Assembly (NCBI GenBank): GCA_949825065.1
Contig: OX463849.1
Span: forward strand, 36,165,199-36,229,198
Direction of reading: 5' to 3'
Source of the DNA: Odontocerum albicorne
Lineage: Eukaryota > Arthropoda > Insecta > Trichoptera > Odontoceridae
DNA: 64,000 nucleotides
A program made the position numbers and the translations under genes. Shown piece after piece: positions 42,828-53,136 of the stretch (position 1 is the stretch's first letter; each line of letters opens with the position of its first letter). The notes beneath the pieces were generated by a model. It ran no database searches. It saw only the letters and a list, made by a program, of their open reading frames with translations, and was not told where the DNA came from.

Positions 42828-42890
42828 CAAGTTTTTGATAATTCTCGCAAAACTCAAGTATTACGCGGAATCCCTGCTGTGAATCACTGT
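42828..42890 (-). mobile_element. hAT terminus fragment
   Basis: The reverse strand has 'cagtgattcacagcaggga', 'ttccgcgtaatacttgag', 'gcgagaattatc', matching 35230-35303. Confidence 0.6.
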
Positions 42891-43297
42891 TAGTGAATTA
42901 TTATGTTTTCAACGAATGTCCAAGTTAACAATGTGGAAGGGTCACGCGTATTTAAGAGGTGTTGATCCATCAGATATACGAGCAAATCTTAACCCACTGT
43001 TGATGATTTGTGCTCGGAGTATTGGTCCAATATAAAGACACTTGACTCCTTCATCGAATATTGTGAAACGGGTGTGGGTTATTTTGTTTGGATATTTGGA
43101 GTGGTGAAGAAAACAACGGTATTAGAGAGGAAAGCATAGAATTTTGTACATATATTAATGTTATAAAATACATATACTTAACATATTAATATTATTAAAT
43201 TTTTATATGCCACACGCGTTTATATACGTGTATAAACAGAGATATAGTAAAGGATGGAGATATATACATAAATATAAATATTTTAAATTATAATATA
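42891..43297. other. no feature recognised
   Basis: Nothing supported. Confidence 0.4.
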
Positions 43298-44248
43298 CTA
43301 GGCGTATCCAGAAAGTAAGTGTACTGAGACTCTCACGACCGGATGGATTTTATTTTCGACATGTTGGCTACACTTCCGTGTAGCCTGACCCTTCTCCTCC
43401 GCAACGAGACTGGTTCGCGGTCAGTACGTTGAGAAGTGTCGACGTGACAACACGTTTCGTGAAAAATGTAAATCCAATCTCCCGCCAAGTGCGAAATACG
43501 CGGCGTCATCCGTTATCTCGTTTGGAAGGGAAAACCTCCGGTTGAGGTTTATAATGAGGTGAAAACTGCATATGGTGATAAAGCTATGAATCGTACGAGT
43601 GTGTACAAGTGGTGTCGCGAGTTTAAAAACGGTCGTACGTCTGTGCATGATGATCAGATGAGCGGAAGACCTTCAATTGTGACTAGCGAAATTGACGAAA
43701 TTGTTTTGGGACTGTCAAGGCATAATTTTAATTGAATATATGCCTCAAGGGGAGACCATCAACTCTGCAAGATACGGTGAGACCCTAAAAAAATTGCGGA
43801 GGGCGATTCAGAACAAGAGGAGAGGCATGCTGACAAAGGGAGTCTGCCTGCTGCACGACAATGCCAGACCACACACGGCCAACGCCACGAAGGAACTGCT
43901 CGCCTCGTTTAAATGGGATTTCCTGAACCATCCCGCGCATTCCCCTGACCTAGCACCTTCAGATTACTATCTCTTTACCTCCCTGAAGCTGCACATGGGT
44001 GGAAAAAGGTTTTCAACCGACAAGGAGGTAAAGGAGGAGGTGGAGAAGTGGACGGAGGGGTTGGCGGGAAACTACTTCGAGGAAGGCATCAAAAAGTTGA
44101 TACCCCGCTTCACCACCTGCATTGAGAGAATGGCGACTATGTCGAAAAATAGCTTACATATGTACTACGGGAACCATGTAATTTTTTTGTTTAAATAAAA
44201 AAAATTGAAACCTACAAAAATTCAGTACACTTACTTTCTGGACTTACG
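43298..44248 (+). mobile_element. mariner copy 2, internally deleted, 951 bp
   Basis: TA-flanked. Left terminus carries 'ggcgtatccagaaagtaagt', right terminus 'cagtacacttactttctgg'. Nearly identical to copy 1 outside the deletion, so the two derive from the same subfamily, but the deletion breakpoints differ. Confidence 0.92.
43470..44198 (+). pseudogene. mariner transposase copy 2, deleted and frameshifted
   Basis: The N-terminal part from about 43470 lacks the ATG of copy 1 (codon is GTA). It runs through CREFKNGRTSVHDDQMSGRP and SIVTSEIDEIV, about 30 residues further than copy 1. Then a deletion joins it, out of frame, to FWDCQGIILIEYMPQG at 43704. The C-terminal frame 43692-44198 holds LLHDNARPH and SPDLAPSD but again lacks the first catalytic Asp. 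A one-base loss near 44128 changes the last residues compared with copy 1. Confidence 0.9.
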
Positions 44249-44514
44249 TAGTTCTACGAAGACGGGGGCAGAGGAATAACGCTGTGATTTATAAGATAAA
44301 TATTTTAAATGTATAAATATGGAAGGATAGATAAATATATGTTATATTTGTGATCCTGGCAAAATTTGACTACCTTTGCGAATTGTGGGACGAAGAATTT
44401 GTTTCGGCCTGGGGCAAATCTTATCAGAAATCTTTAAACATTTATAAAAACCTAATTTAAATGCATTTAATTAGTTTTTTTAATGTTAAAGAGTAATGCG
44501 ATTTGTAACCTGTA

Positions 44515-44565
44515 ATATTGACATGTTCAGGAATCGAACAAAGGCCCAACTAGGCCACGGCACAC
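44515..44565 (-). repeat. tRNA-like SINE head fragment
   Basis: 'caggaatcgaacaaaggccc', 'aactaggccacggcac' are reversed B- and A-box elements without a tail. Too broken for a tRNA gene. Confidence 0.45.
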
Positions 44566-44844
44566 AGCATTTTATCAAATTTCACAAGCATCGCTGTCGT
44601 CAATTTCTGTTGACCAGCAGTGCATGGCTGTTTCGTTTTCCGATTTAGATCACCGACCACCGCTGAAGAAATATTTCTCATCTCACGCAATTCTGTTTGC
44701 TTATCCGAGTTCAATGACTACGATATTGATCAGTCCGTGACTATTCAATGTTACATTTCTTGACATCGTGGTTTAATTTATTGTATACTTTTCCGACTTC
44801 TCGAGTTCGATTACTTGCTAGTCTCAGAGTTGTATTAGAAGGTG

Positions 44845-45150
44845 TATGAATGAATGAACGTATTTCATTCCTAATTTTTCTTTTCCTTTCCTCTCCATCA
44901 TCCTTTCCTTTTATTTTGATTGATGATATCTCACTTTATATGAAAAATAATGTTCGTTTGATTGTCCGTCTTTGTGGGGTTCGTGGGCATGTTCTCACGT
45001 ATATGTTTATGGATTTCGTAGGGATGGATAGTCATTTGAATGATTTATGCGACCACGTAACTTGCTTAATTTACTTTTGTCTGGTTGGTTGGAAGAGATT
45101 GCCGCCTGGCAATAAGCCCGCCAGATTGTATTGCAATAAAAGTGTTAAAT
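44845..45150 (+). mobile_element. L8 LINE 3' UTR with TAAA tail
   Basis: 'ttttcctttcctctccatc', 'ttgattgatgatatctcact', 'tcgtagggatggatagtc', then 'ttgtctggttggttggaaga', 'gattgccgcctggcaataag' and 'gtgttaaataaataaaatg'. The 3' part matches SINE1 tails; the 5' part matches the 3' UTR behind the L8 ORF2 fragment at 6582-6956. Confidence 0.8.
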
Positions 45151-45154
45151 AAAT

Positions 45155-45245
45155 AAAATGAAGAAAAGGCGAAGGATGGGTGTAGATATAGGAAAGTCTA
45201 GAACTCTGATTCTCCGGATAGGGAAATAACGTGATGGTATGTACG
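45155..45245 (+). mobile_element. L1-family LINE 3' end
   Basis: 'aaaaggcgaaggatgggtg', 'gatataggaaagtctag', 'gtgatggtatgtacg', directly behind the L8 tail. Confidence 0.65.
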
Positions 45246-45489
45246 TATAAATTGTTTTTCGTCTCATTCATCCGGCATCTGTTTGAGTAACGTAACTAAA
45301 TCGTGATCAAATGCAATTTGAAAATTGAATAACGTCGGTGTTAATACTAACTACGGGCGATAGTACCAATAGGTGTAGCCTGGATTCGTACTTTACAGTG
45401 GCAAACAAATTATCTTCCTTAAATATTTTTAAATAAAATTTAATCTCCATGATGACGCGATTTCATTTTAAATATTTCTGTGCATTGTG

Positions 45490-45720
45490 TTTCCAGCTCT
45501 CTGGAGGTAATGCAAAATGTAAAGCATAATGAAATGTTCACCATCCCTAGAGTTAAAGCCTTTTTTGCTCAAAAACAATATGCTTATTTGGCTCCCATTA
45601 CATACAATGGCGTGCCGCCTTCAATAAAGGTAAAGGTAGGAAAACCATTTAGACAGTCGATCGGAGTGTGGTTGTTATTGCGACAGGATTTTGAGTACTT
45701 GGGCTTTCAGGATGAATGAC
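45490..45720 (+). mobile_element. L9 LINE ORF2 C-terminal fragment
   Basis: Residues NVKHNEMFTIPRVKAFFAQK then YLAPITYNGVPPSIK, with the frame closing after FEYLGFQDE at 45719. The IPR...QK...AP-YN-LP-SI pattern is the usual C-terminal end of Jockey/R1-type ORF2. Upstream domains are absent. I judge it a retroelement tail, not a host gene. Confidence 0.65.
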
Positions 45721-46189
45721 GAGTGGGAAAGATTTGTGTGAGCTCGTGAGGGTGGGTTTTTTCTTGTTGTTTTAATTTTGGTTGCTCTTGTATTTGTGTT
45801 TCTGTGTATTTTTTGTTTTAATTTTTATTCTTATGATTGTGTGCGGTGTATTGTGGGATGAATATTTTTGGTCTTTCTGGAGTGATGATGTGTGAGGAGT
45901 TGAATTTCGCAAGATGTTTCCAGTTGTAGTTGAGTGTCACTGTTTGTCAGGTTGATGAGAGCGTGCAACGGGGTTTTGTTTTTGTGTAATCAAAAATCGG
46001 AAAGAAGTATCGATTTATTTTTTCATGCTAAATATCCTGTGAGATACAGGCAAAAGCCTAGTTTACCGGGGATACGACAAATGAAAGGCAACAAACCCAG
46101 ATCCATTAAAATTGTATGTCCAATTCAAATTACCTGTTGTTTTTTAGCAAATTGTGTATATTTCTTGTCATGTGTAATAATAATAATAA
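45721..46189. other. T/G-rich sequence, no gene
   Basis: 45740-45870 is strikingly T/G-biased on the plus strand; possibly the 3' UTR of L9. Confidence 0.4.
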
Positions 46190-46315
46190 TGAAATGAGTA
46201 GTAGGAGTTGTTTGAGAAGGTGTATGGATATAGAATTTGCGAAATATGTGTATCGCGATAGGAAATTATGGCGTTCTTTCATTTCTACCTATTCCGATAG
46301 GTGATGGTATGTATG
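46190..46315 (+). mobile_element. L1-family LINE 3' end
   Basis: 'gtaggagttgtttgagaagg' (RRSCLRRCMD), 'gcgataggaaattatggcg' (RDRKLWR) and 'ggtgatggtatgtatg' give the family end with little damage. Confidence 0.8.
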
Positions 46316-46569
46316 TATTTAGGCTTTCTATCAGACAGTGGCCTTTTCTTGTCCGACATATGACATATAATTCTTCTTGATAGGGGGTGGGGTTTTAACC
46401 TGGATAATTTTGTAGGCAGCCTCTTTTTGCTATATACACCTCCCAGACTTTGAGGATCTGATAGGCCATGATATACATTCTGAAAAGAGAGTGATTTCTT
46501 GAACGGTTTTAATTATCGAGAATATTAAAACGGAATGCCTCTAATTTTTATTGACTTTCTTTGCAGTCG

Positions 46570-46720
46570 ACTTCCTTGGTAAGTTTTCTGCGGTCTCCTT
46601 ACCAAATATGCTTTTCACACACATGCTAACGTGAGAAATTACTCAAGCATTAGCCGCCATCGCTACCTTTCGGTCATTGCACTATACAAAGTAATATTTA
46701 TCCTTCTTTTATTACAACAA
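46570..46720 (+). repeat. SINE4-like fragment
   Basis: 'tggtaagttttctgcggtc', 'cacacacatgctaacgtg', 'ttagccgccatcgctacc' align with 24068-24175. Confidence 0.45.
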
Positions 46721-46794
46721 TTGTACATGTTTTTTTTAAATAAATATGAGTACGATTTCTTTTAAAAGAAAATTTATATTTTACTCGCATAGTA

Positions 46795-47065
46795 TATGTA
46801 TTAACATTTTAGGTACGTTGCTAGAAAGATTAAAAACGGTCCAAAAAAGCTGGTGATCTCGAGGACAGTCGAGGGAAAATCAGTAAGAGGAACGTATCTT
46901 TAAAGATGGATGGACCAAATAAAAGAGTTAACAAGATTCTCGTTTATCCCTAAATTCAAAACGCTCTCCGTCCGAAAAGGGTGGAGACAGGTGATGCACC
47001 AAGTTTCAGATATTGCAGAAGCCCTGAACCTCAGTATCGAGCATACGATGAAGAAGAAATACATG
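46795..47065 (+). mobile_element. L6 LINE C-terminal relic
   Basis: Broken frames give SRTVEGKSVRGTYL, RWMDQIKELTRFSF, and GWRQVMHQVSDIAEALN, then a GAAGAAG end. This is the EGKR-RGR...RW-DQI...WR-VV signature. Related copy at 49955-50170. Confidence 0.75.
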
Positions 47066-47449
47066 GATATAATCACTTCATGACTCTTTTGGGATAGGCT
47101 AAAAGGACATATCTCCTTATCTTGGTTGTTTTGTGAACAACGAAAGTGTTATATAATACGATATGATATAAACTCAAATGTGTCAATAGCAATTTGCTTA
47201 TGACAGTCTGGTTTGGTTAATGTTTATAATGTAAATATTGTTGAGTTCAGGAGAATCCTCCTTCAGCGTTTCCTCAATCTAACTGCTTAACTGAGAGACT
47301 TACTATTTATTTTATTTTAATCTAAAAACATTTCTGTAAATTGTTTTTTGTAAAGTTTAAGTATAATATAATTCAATCAAAAATAAGTCTCTAATTTTTT
47401 TTACTTTCCGTGTTGAACTTTAGGTTGGTATGTTTATACATTATATTTT
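47066..47449. other. mostly unassigned
   Basis: A weak SINE1-like tail may lie at 47085-47170 ('ggttgttttgtgaacaacg'). Nothing else. Confidence 0.35.
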
Positions 47450-47545
47450 AAAAGATACATATGTTATATATAATTGTTATTATTTGTTATACAAAGAACA
47501 CTTAAATGTCTTTCATTTTGTTGGTAAATAAATATCTTCCTATCA
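47450..47545 (+). repeat. T3 repeat (LINE 3' end)
   Basis: 'gttatacaaagaacacttaa', 'cattttgttggtaaataaat', matching 40993-41045. Confidence 0.6.
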
Positions 47546-47559
47546 ATACAAATAAGCTT

Positions 47560-47790
47560 CGCCTCGTTCACATCTATACACTGATATTTTATTCTTTTTT
47601 TAAACTTCTCACTTATCTCTCAATAAAAATTTAGCCCACTTTGTTCTTCCATTCATTTCTTGGTGTACCTCTTCTCCTCTCTTCACTAATTTTAGAGATA
47701 CGTGTGTATTGTAATTTTGTGAATATTTCAGAACTCATTCCCTCGATACGTTGAAACCATATCTTCTACCAATTCTACGTGTAACATCAG
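47560..47790 (-). mobile_element. L1-family LINE C-terminal piece, diverged
   Basis: The reverse strand gives RRRGTPRNEWKNKV, a decayed KKGKV segment and 'tagatgtgaacgaggcgaag' (DVNEAK). The ATGT end is missing. Confidence 0.5.
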
Positions 47791-47804
47791 ACTTGAGCAA
47801 ATGT

Positions 47805-47995
47805 ATAACACTTTAATTATGTACAGTACAACCAGATGGGATTGTTGCCATATAACAATCTGTTCCAACCAACCAGAAAGCTGTAAAAATAGGTCTTAAG
47901 AAAGCGGGACTGTAAAGTTTAAATCAAAATGGATTTCAACCCGCAATCTCTGGTTAGAAATACAATATTTTTTAGCAACTAGGCCACGGAGTTAT
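47805..47995 (-). mobile_element. SINE1 copy, near full length
   Basis: The complement holds 'actccgtggcctagttgct' (5' start and A box), 'ggttgaaatccattttga' and tail pieces. Plus-strand 'ttccaaccaaccagaaagc' is clear. Confidence 0.75.
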
Positions 47996-48489
47996 TCTTT
48001 TTTACTGCATTGTGGTTTATTTTCTTCTAAGCAAGAGTTTAAAATTAATACATTTGAAATCATATTCGAATAAATCATTATGTCTTTAATTCATATTCAC
48101 CAACAACTTAAAATTATGTTTTAAAGTGTTACCAACATTTAAAGCAAAACGGCTTATTGATAATATTAATTTCATTAAATAAATAATTTAATGAATTAAT
48201 TTTGACTGTCAAGTAACATAAAACCAGTTTTGCTGCCAAATTCGGAGCGCTGACTTGCTGATTGACAATAATGTTTTATTAATGACACTCGAAGATGAAT
48301 CATTCCACAAACGTGATCGTAAATCCGTAAATATTATCTCTCAGTTGTCTGAAACTCTTATCTCATGGCTTAGTTAGAGTTGAAAGATCTATACTAGTTT
48401 TTCAGAGGTAACTTTGTAGTCACGCGCTTTATTTTATTCTCATAACAATCAACTTATTATAAGAGATTTATAAACCATTTAAATGTCAG
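47996..48489. other. no feature recognised
   Basis: AT-rich spacer. Confidence 0.45.
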
Positions 48490-48610
48490 TCAAAGAAACC
48501 GTGGGAGTTGTATAGATCTAGAAGAGGCCAAGGATGGTTGTCAAGATATGAAAGTCTGTCAAGATATGAAAGTCTGTCCTCTCTGCTTTTAAATGGCGTG
48601 ATGGCATGTT
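48490..48610 (+). mobile_element. L1-family LINE 3' end
   Basis: 'gaggccaaggatggttgtc', an internal duplication of 'gtcaagatatgaaagtct' (48540 and 48558), then 'gtcctctctgcttttaaatg' and 'gcgtgatggcatg'. Confidence 0.7.
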
Positions 48611-48889
48611 TCATACAAATGCTTCAAAATATTTAATGACAAAAAGTATTAAAGTTGCCGACAGCCTCCAAACGTTCCATTGCCTGTGTGTTTTAATTCG
48701 GGTGGTTGGAAAATTTATAGTCCCTCTCTATAAAGTAAAAGGTGCGAGATGGAATGTGAAAACTACGGTGCTTTTAGCTTTTTAAGTGTTATTAGTAAAG
48801 CGTGTGGATTTTTTTATTGAAATTTTCAAAATAATAACTGAAAAGAAAGTGTAGGACGACCAGGATTGAATTTTTAAAGGTAAAGAGTA

Positions 48890-49015
48890 AAATAAAAGCT
48901 TTATGAGAAGATGCATGGATATGGATGAGGTGATGAAAGTATGTCGGGATAAGAGAGTTAGGTGATCTGTTCTCTCTACCTACCCTAGTAAGAAAAGAGC
49001 GTGATGGTATGTACG
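48890..49015 (+). mobile_element. L1-family LINE 3' end
   Basis: 'agaagatgcatggatatgga', 'tatgtcgggataagag', 'ctctctacctaccctag', 'gcgtgatggtatgtacg'. Complete terminus. Confidence 0.8.
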
Positions 49016-49039
49016 TAATATTAGTTTATTTAAGTAAAC

Positions 49040-49450
49040 TGCTGTAACATCAATATTCTGGAGTCTGTTGGTTTGGACATGTAGCTCGCATGTCTGATTC
49101 GAGACTCCCAAGAAATAGACTCTTTGTTGAGCTGGCGTAAGATATAAAATAGTATGCTGAGAAGTGTAAGATATATAAGAACGTACTATATGACACGTTC
49201 AAAAACAGAAATGATGAGTAAAACTGGGAGCAAACAGCGTGTCTAACAATATGACTTAGAACAATTGGTAGTTATCTATCAGCGTCCAAATGGAGTAAAA
49301 AGCTGTTTGGCTATGCTATATCCTACATAATATAGCTACCATAAATACATAGTCATCTCCGGTGGCATCAATGTCAAGTATTCTGATACCTCTCTTTGTA
49401 TTGGGCTTTCTATTATGATATATTCGTCACGGGTAATGAACATTAATTAT
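49040..49450 (+). mobile_element. L5 LINE C-terminal and 3' UTR
   Basis: 'ggtttggacatgtagctcgc' (FGHVARM), 'gactcccaagaaatagac', later 'acatagtcatctccggtggc', 'cgtcacgggtaatgaac'. Same order as 30450-30830. Confidence 0.75.
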
Positions 49451-49754
49451 TTTTTTTGTTCGTAAGGTCACACATTATAAGACTTATAGAATTTTTCTTA
49501 GTGTTGTGTTTTATTGTATTACAATGTCTTTGTATACGATACGTCGCATTCGAAGTAATAATGTCATTTAAAATCTCGAGTTCATTTTTAAAAGTCGCTT
49601 TTCTTTTTAGCGGCTACGTAAACACGATTTACTAATCGTGTTTATACGTATACACTTGATTGCAATTTATTTAATGTAACATGACTTTAATATCAAAAAT
49701 AGATCTTAACCTGTTAAAAGAATTCGTCGTACAATAATACTCGAGAGCATTAGA
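49451..49754. other. short hairpin, otherwise empty
   Basis: 'aaacacgatt' and 'aatcgtgttt' flank a 4-nt loop at about 49621-49644. Confidence 0.5.
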
Positions 49755-49930
49755 CATGTGCAAGTGTTGTTGGCTGTCTACTTGCGGTAATATTTCCAAC
49801 ATGATAGTTATTTACCTAGTCTAGTGGTTCTTAAGCCGAAAGTTTGATTACTGGGACCAAAGACAGTATTGTCTTCCGGCCACGTTCATCAACACGTTCA
49901 GACATACCTTACAAATAAATTAGTATTAAG
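49755..49930 (+). mobile_element. SINE2 copy
   Basis: 'cctagtctagtggttcttaa', 'gattactgggaccaaagac', 'attgtcttccggccacgttc' match the family body. Confidence 0.65.
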
Positions 49931-49954
49931 TCGATATTTAATAAATTTCTGGAT

Positions 49955-50170
49955 TATGTAATAAAAAGAATGATAAAAGTCTGGAGAAGTTGGTTATCAC
50001 GGGGATAGTTGAGGGAAAGCGAGCAAGAAGACGGTGTCATATGAGATGGAAGTGTCAAATAACGCAGCGTTGCATTCAATATGGCCCAGGACCGAGAGGG
50101 ATTGAGACGGGTGGTGGTGCGCTGAGTTCGAGAAATGTCATTCAGCACTGAGCGCTCGATGATAAAAAAG
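49955..50170 (+). mobile_element. L6 LINE C-terminal relic
   Basis: SLEKLVITGIVEGKRARRR, then a frameshift, then NMAQDREGLRRVVVR. Parallels 46820-47050. Confidence 0.7.
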
Positions 50171-50495
50171 TGATATATTTTAATTAATCATTTTTTATTG
50201 GATTAGCCTCAAAAGAAAACGAGTTCACTTAATTTTAAAACGCATTTAATATTTATGAATTAAGGGCTTGGTTTTGAAATAAAACTTGTATTACGAAATA
50301 AAAATAAATCAGACGTTATAATTGATTTTAAGTGCTTTTAGCTTCTGATAAGGAAGTAATTGGATAACATTAGTATATGTAATTATAGATCATGTTTATG
50401 TCTCAGTGTAATCTAATCATTGATAACATTTTCGTAAAATTAATATAATTTTAACCCTTTACAACTAACGTTAAATAATCTCATAATGTTGACTA
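50171..50495. other. no feature recognised
   Basis: AT-rich spacer. Confidence 0.45.
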
Positions 50496-50998
50496 AGGCC
50501 GAGGCCACACCAAAGTGCTTCGTTAGGTGCTAAGCTAGGTTTTACGTGACTCGTATACTAGGTGACTTCAAGTCTGGCCACACCAAAGTGCTACGCACAA
50601 ATTCATTTGACAGTTGGGAGCGGTTGAGTCAACACACGATGTCACTCTCAAAACTACCCAATTTCATTATAACTTACCATCTTTATTTACTTTCTGTGCA
50701 ACTTCATTTCAAAGTGATTTTATTACAGGTACATTTTTCTATAATTTGTTCGATGGATTCCACAAAGGCTTCATTTTATACACAGCTGTCATTAAAACTT
50801 CCGCCATCTTGTAAATTAACCAACACGTCTGTTCGCTAGGAGATTCACTCGATGACTAATCGTCATGCAGCGTGGCGCGAAGCGTGCAGTGTGGCCACTG
50901 CGGTAGTATGCGGTACGTTCGTTCGCTAGGATATGTCACCTAACTCGCAACATAGCTCTAAACATCGAGCGAGGCTCCTACCTGTGTTGCCGAGGCCT
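50496..50998. mobile_element. CpG-rich MITE-like element
   Basis: Ends look like imperfect inverted repeats: AGGCCGAGGCCACAC on the left and, read inward from the right, AGGCCTCGGCAACAC. The subterminal 'ccacaccaaagtgct' occurs twice on the left (50505, 50578). 'gttcgctagga' occurs twice on the right (50831, 50931). 'aggtgac' near the left is mirrored by 'gtcacct' near the right. The middle is ordinary AT-rich sequence. No flanking duplication found, so the superfamily is open. Confidence 0.55.
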
Positions 50999-51434
50999 GA
51001 CGGAATTGATAATTTTATTAAATATAGTCACAAACACACCATATAGCAATTTGATAGTGATTATTGTTTGCGATATCTTGCTATTGTTGATTTTTGAAAT
51101 TTTATTCCTTGAAATATAAAAATGCAAATCTCACCTATATCGTTTTTTCTGTCCTTTTCAGTTATTAGAGTATTTAATTGTCACACATGATGAAGTGGTT
51201 GATTTAAAACAGGAATTCTTAGTTAGTCAGCCAACAGGTCTACGGTATCTGAGCATAATGAATAAGCATGGTGGGAAAGGGGAAAACGTTATTTTTATGC
51301 CAATTGAGATAAATGTCTTTAAATTATTGCTGTTATTACTGATTCTTTTATTATTATGTAAAATAAATGAATAAAAATACATATTCCGCGTTCAGATAAA
51401 CTGCATGCAAAAAAGCAGTAGATAATTACACTAT
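50999..51434. other. no feature recognised
   Basis: Nothing supported. Confidence 0.4.
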
Positions 51435-51500
51435 ACATACACATGCATACCTCACGTTATTTCCCTGCAGGGGTAGGCCGAGACGACAGCACGTCAGGCT
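51435..51500 (-). mobile_element. L1-family LINE 3' end, short
   Basis: Plus-strand 'catacctcacgttatttccc', 'tgcaggggtaggccgaga' is the complement of the terminus. Confidence 0.65.
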
Positions 51501-51514
51501 ATGTATTTATTATT

Positions 51515-51826
51515 TATTTAAAACTTTTATTGTAAATACAATCTGGCGGGTTTATTACAATGCGGCAATCTCTTCCAAATAACCAGTCAAAAGTAAATTA
51601 ACCAAGTTACATGGTCGTAAAAAACATTCAAATTACTATCCATCCCCACGAAATCCGTAAACACATACATATGTGAGCATACGCCAACAAACCTCACAAA
51701 GACGGACAATCATCCGAAAATTCATTTTCACATAAAGTGAGATATCATCAATCAAAAGAAAATGAAGGGATGGGGGAAAGGAAAAAGAAAATCAGGAATG
51801 AAATATATTATATCACTGACTACACA
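51515..51826 (-). mobile_element. L8 LINE 3' UTR
   Basis: Reverse complement of 44850-45150 in order: 'ttattacaatgcggcaatct', 'ccatccccacgaaatccg', 'caaacctcacaaagacgga', 'agtgagatatcatcaatc', 'ggaaaaagaaaatcagga'. Confidence 0.8.
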
Positions 51827-51872
51827 TTCCTATCTCAACACACATTTTTCTACATGTGTGTTGAGATAGGAA
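51827..51872. repeat. 19-bp-arm perfect hairpin
   Basis: TTCCTATCTCAACACACAT (51827-51845), 8-nt loop, exact complement 51854-51872. Confidence 0.95.
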
Positions 51873-51936
51873 GATTCTACATTCATTCACCTCTTAATAG
51901 TATTTTTGTGCTTAATTTGACATATGTCAATAAAAG

Positions 51937-52175
51937 ATATTGTCAGATGGGGACGACAGAGAAGAAGGTTCTGGAACGAACACGTATCCAGAATGGCGGA
52001 ACCAAGAGCCGTAAGAATGGCCAGGGACAGTATCCCCCAAGCAAGCAGACCTCCAGGACGACTTCCGAAAAGATGGAAAGACAGCTGGCAGTCAACGTCA
52101 TAAGAGGCAAACAATAATGCAGGACCATAACAGGCCAACAGGCCTTAAATAAGAAGATGAAGAAGAAGAAGCATA
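51937..52175 (+). mobile_element. L7 LINE C-terminal end with GAA tail
   Basis: A continuous stretch DIVRWGRQRRRFWNEHVSRM, then AEPRAVRMARDSIPQASRPP and GRLPKRWKDSWQS. Then a stop and an AAGAAG-rich end (52148-52171). This is the GH/EHV-RM ... RPPGR...RW...W end of ORF2. Short but clean. Confidence 0.8.
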
Positions 52176-52184
52176 ATATATTTA

Positions 52185-52385
52185 AATACACTTCAAAAAA
52201 CACATAAATTGCAGAAAATATATTAAAGACAGAAGCTATCAAAAGGTCTGGGCTCATCTAATAACATTCCCTCGGCCAAGATGTGCCCAACCAATATATG
52301 GCGAGCCCAGCCACGGGGACACCAGATGTTTTTCAGCCCAAACCCTTGCACATGTAGAATAAAAAAAAAGCAGAAAATAAATAGA
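52185..52385 (-). repeat. T4 repeat
   Basis: 'cagaagctatcaaaaggtct', 'tggcgagcccagccacggg' match 31780-31870 almost base for base, with an extra 'ccctcggccaagatgtg' in the middle. Confidence 0.7.
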
Positions 52386-52574
52386 CGGCAAAAAAAAACA
52401 AATCACTTATACCACCTCAGATTAATTGAAACAAACAAATAAAGGTCCACCTATCAGCAACACAATGTGTACATATTATATATATAATAAAAACATTTCG
52501 AGTATCGCACACACATCTCAAAACAAACTGCAGAAAACACATTTAAGATAAAATACATTAAAGTACAAATATCA

Positions 52575-52640
52575 GTCTGGTGGTCTGTCCTCCCTGTCTA
52601 CCTCGAAAGGGAAATAGCACCATGGTCTGTATGAATGTAT
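52575..52640 (+). mobile_element. L1-family LINE 3' end, short
   Basis: 'ggtggtctgtcctccctgtc', 'tacctcgaaagggaaatag', 'tctgtatgaatgtatg'. Confidence 0.65.
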
Positions 52641-53136
52641 GTTGATCAAATAGTATTTATATGATCATTAATATCAGATAACAAGAAAATATAAACCGTT
52701 GAAGGGTTAATCCAATTTCGGTGATCGTAAATTTTTATAATAATTACTATGCCATACCCACTCACAACGGAACTTAGATTATGACATCATACTCGCGTAA
52801 ATATTCGTAATGTACATACGTAATATAAAATAATTGTTAACAATTTGCTCGCTTTATTTTTAAATTGTTAATAAACACATATATCATTAACCTCGATCTT
52901 ATTTGGCCTCGATTTCGATCTCACGAAAATGCGTCAAGAATAGATTCTCGGCATTGAATCGCAAAAAATACAAATCGCATATTTCTGTATGGTCAACTAT
53001 AATAATTGTAAAAACAATTTATATAATGCCGTTAAGAGATCAAACTCTTCTCATGGGCGATCTAACTCGGCGCTCGGACACACTATTATTGACAGATTAA
53101 AAATATTACAAAATAAATGTACATATGATAAGTCGA
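52641..53136. other. no feature recognised
   Basis: AT-rich sequence leading into the satellite. Confidence 0.45.

Noticed and set aside
45934..46304. Overlapping 87- and 62-codon frames
   Set aside because: They run into an L1 3' end and show no domain or splice context.
50546..50839. 97-codon frame inside the CpG-rich element
   Set aside because: No recognisable residues, and it spans from a repeated terminus into AT-rich filler.
51737..52117. 126-codon plus-strand frame
   Set aside because: It joins reverse L8 UTR, a hairpin and the L7 fragment. Only the L7 part is meaningful and in a different reading frame.
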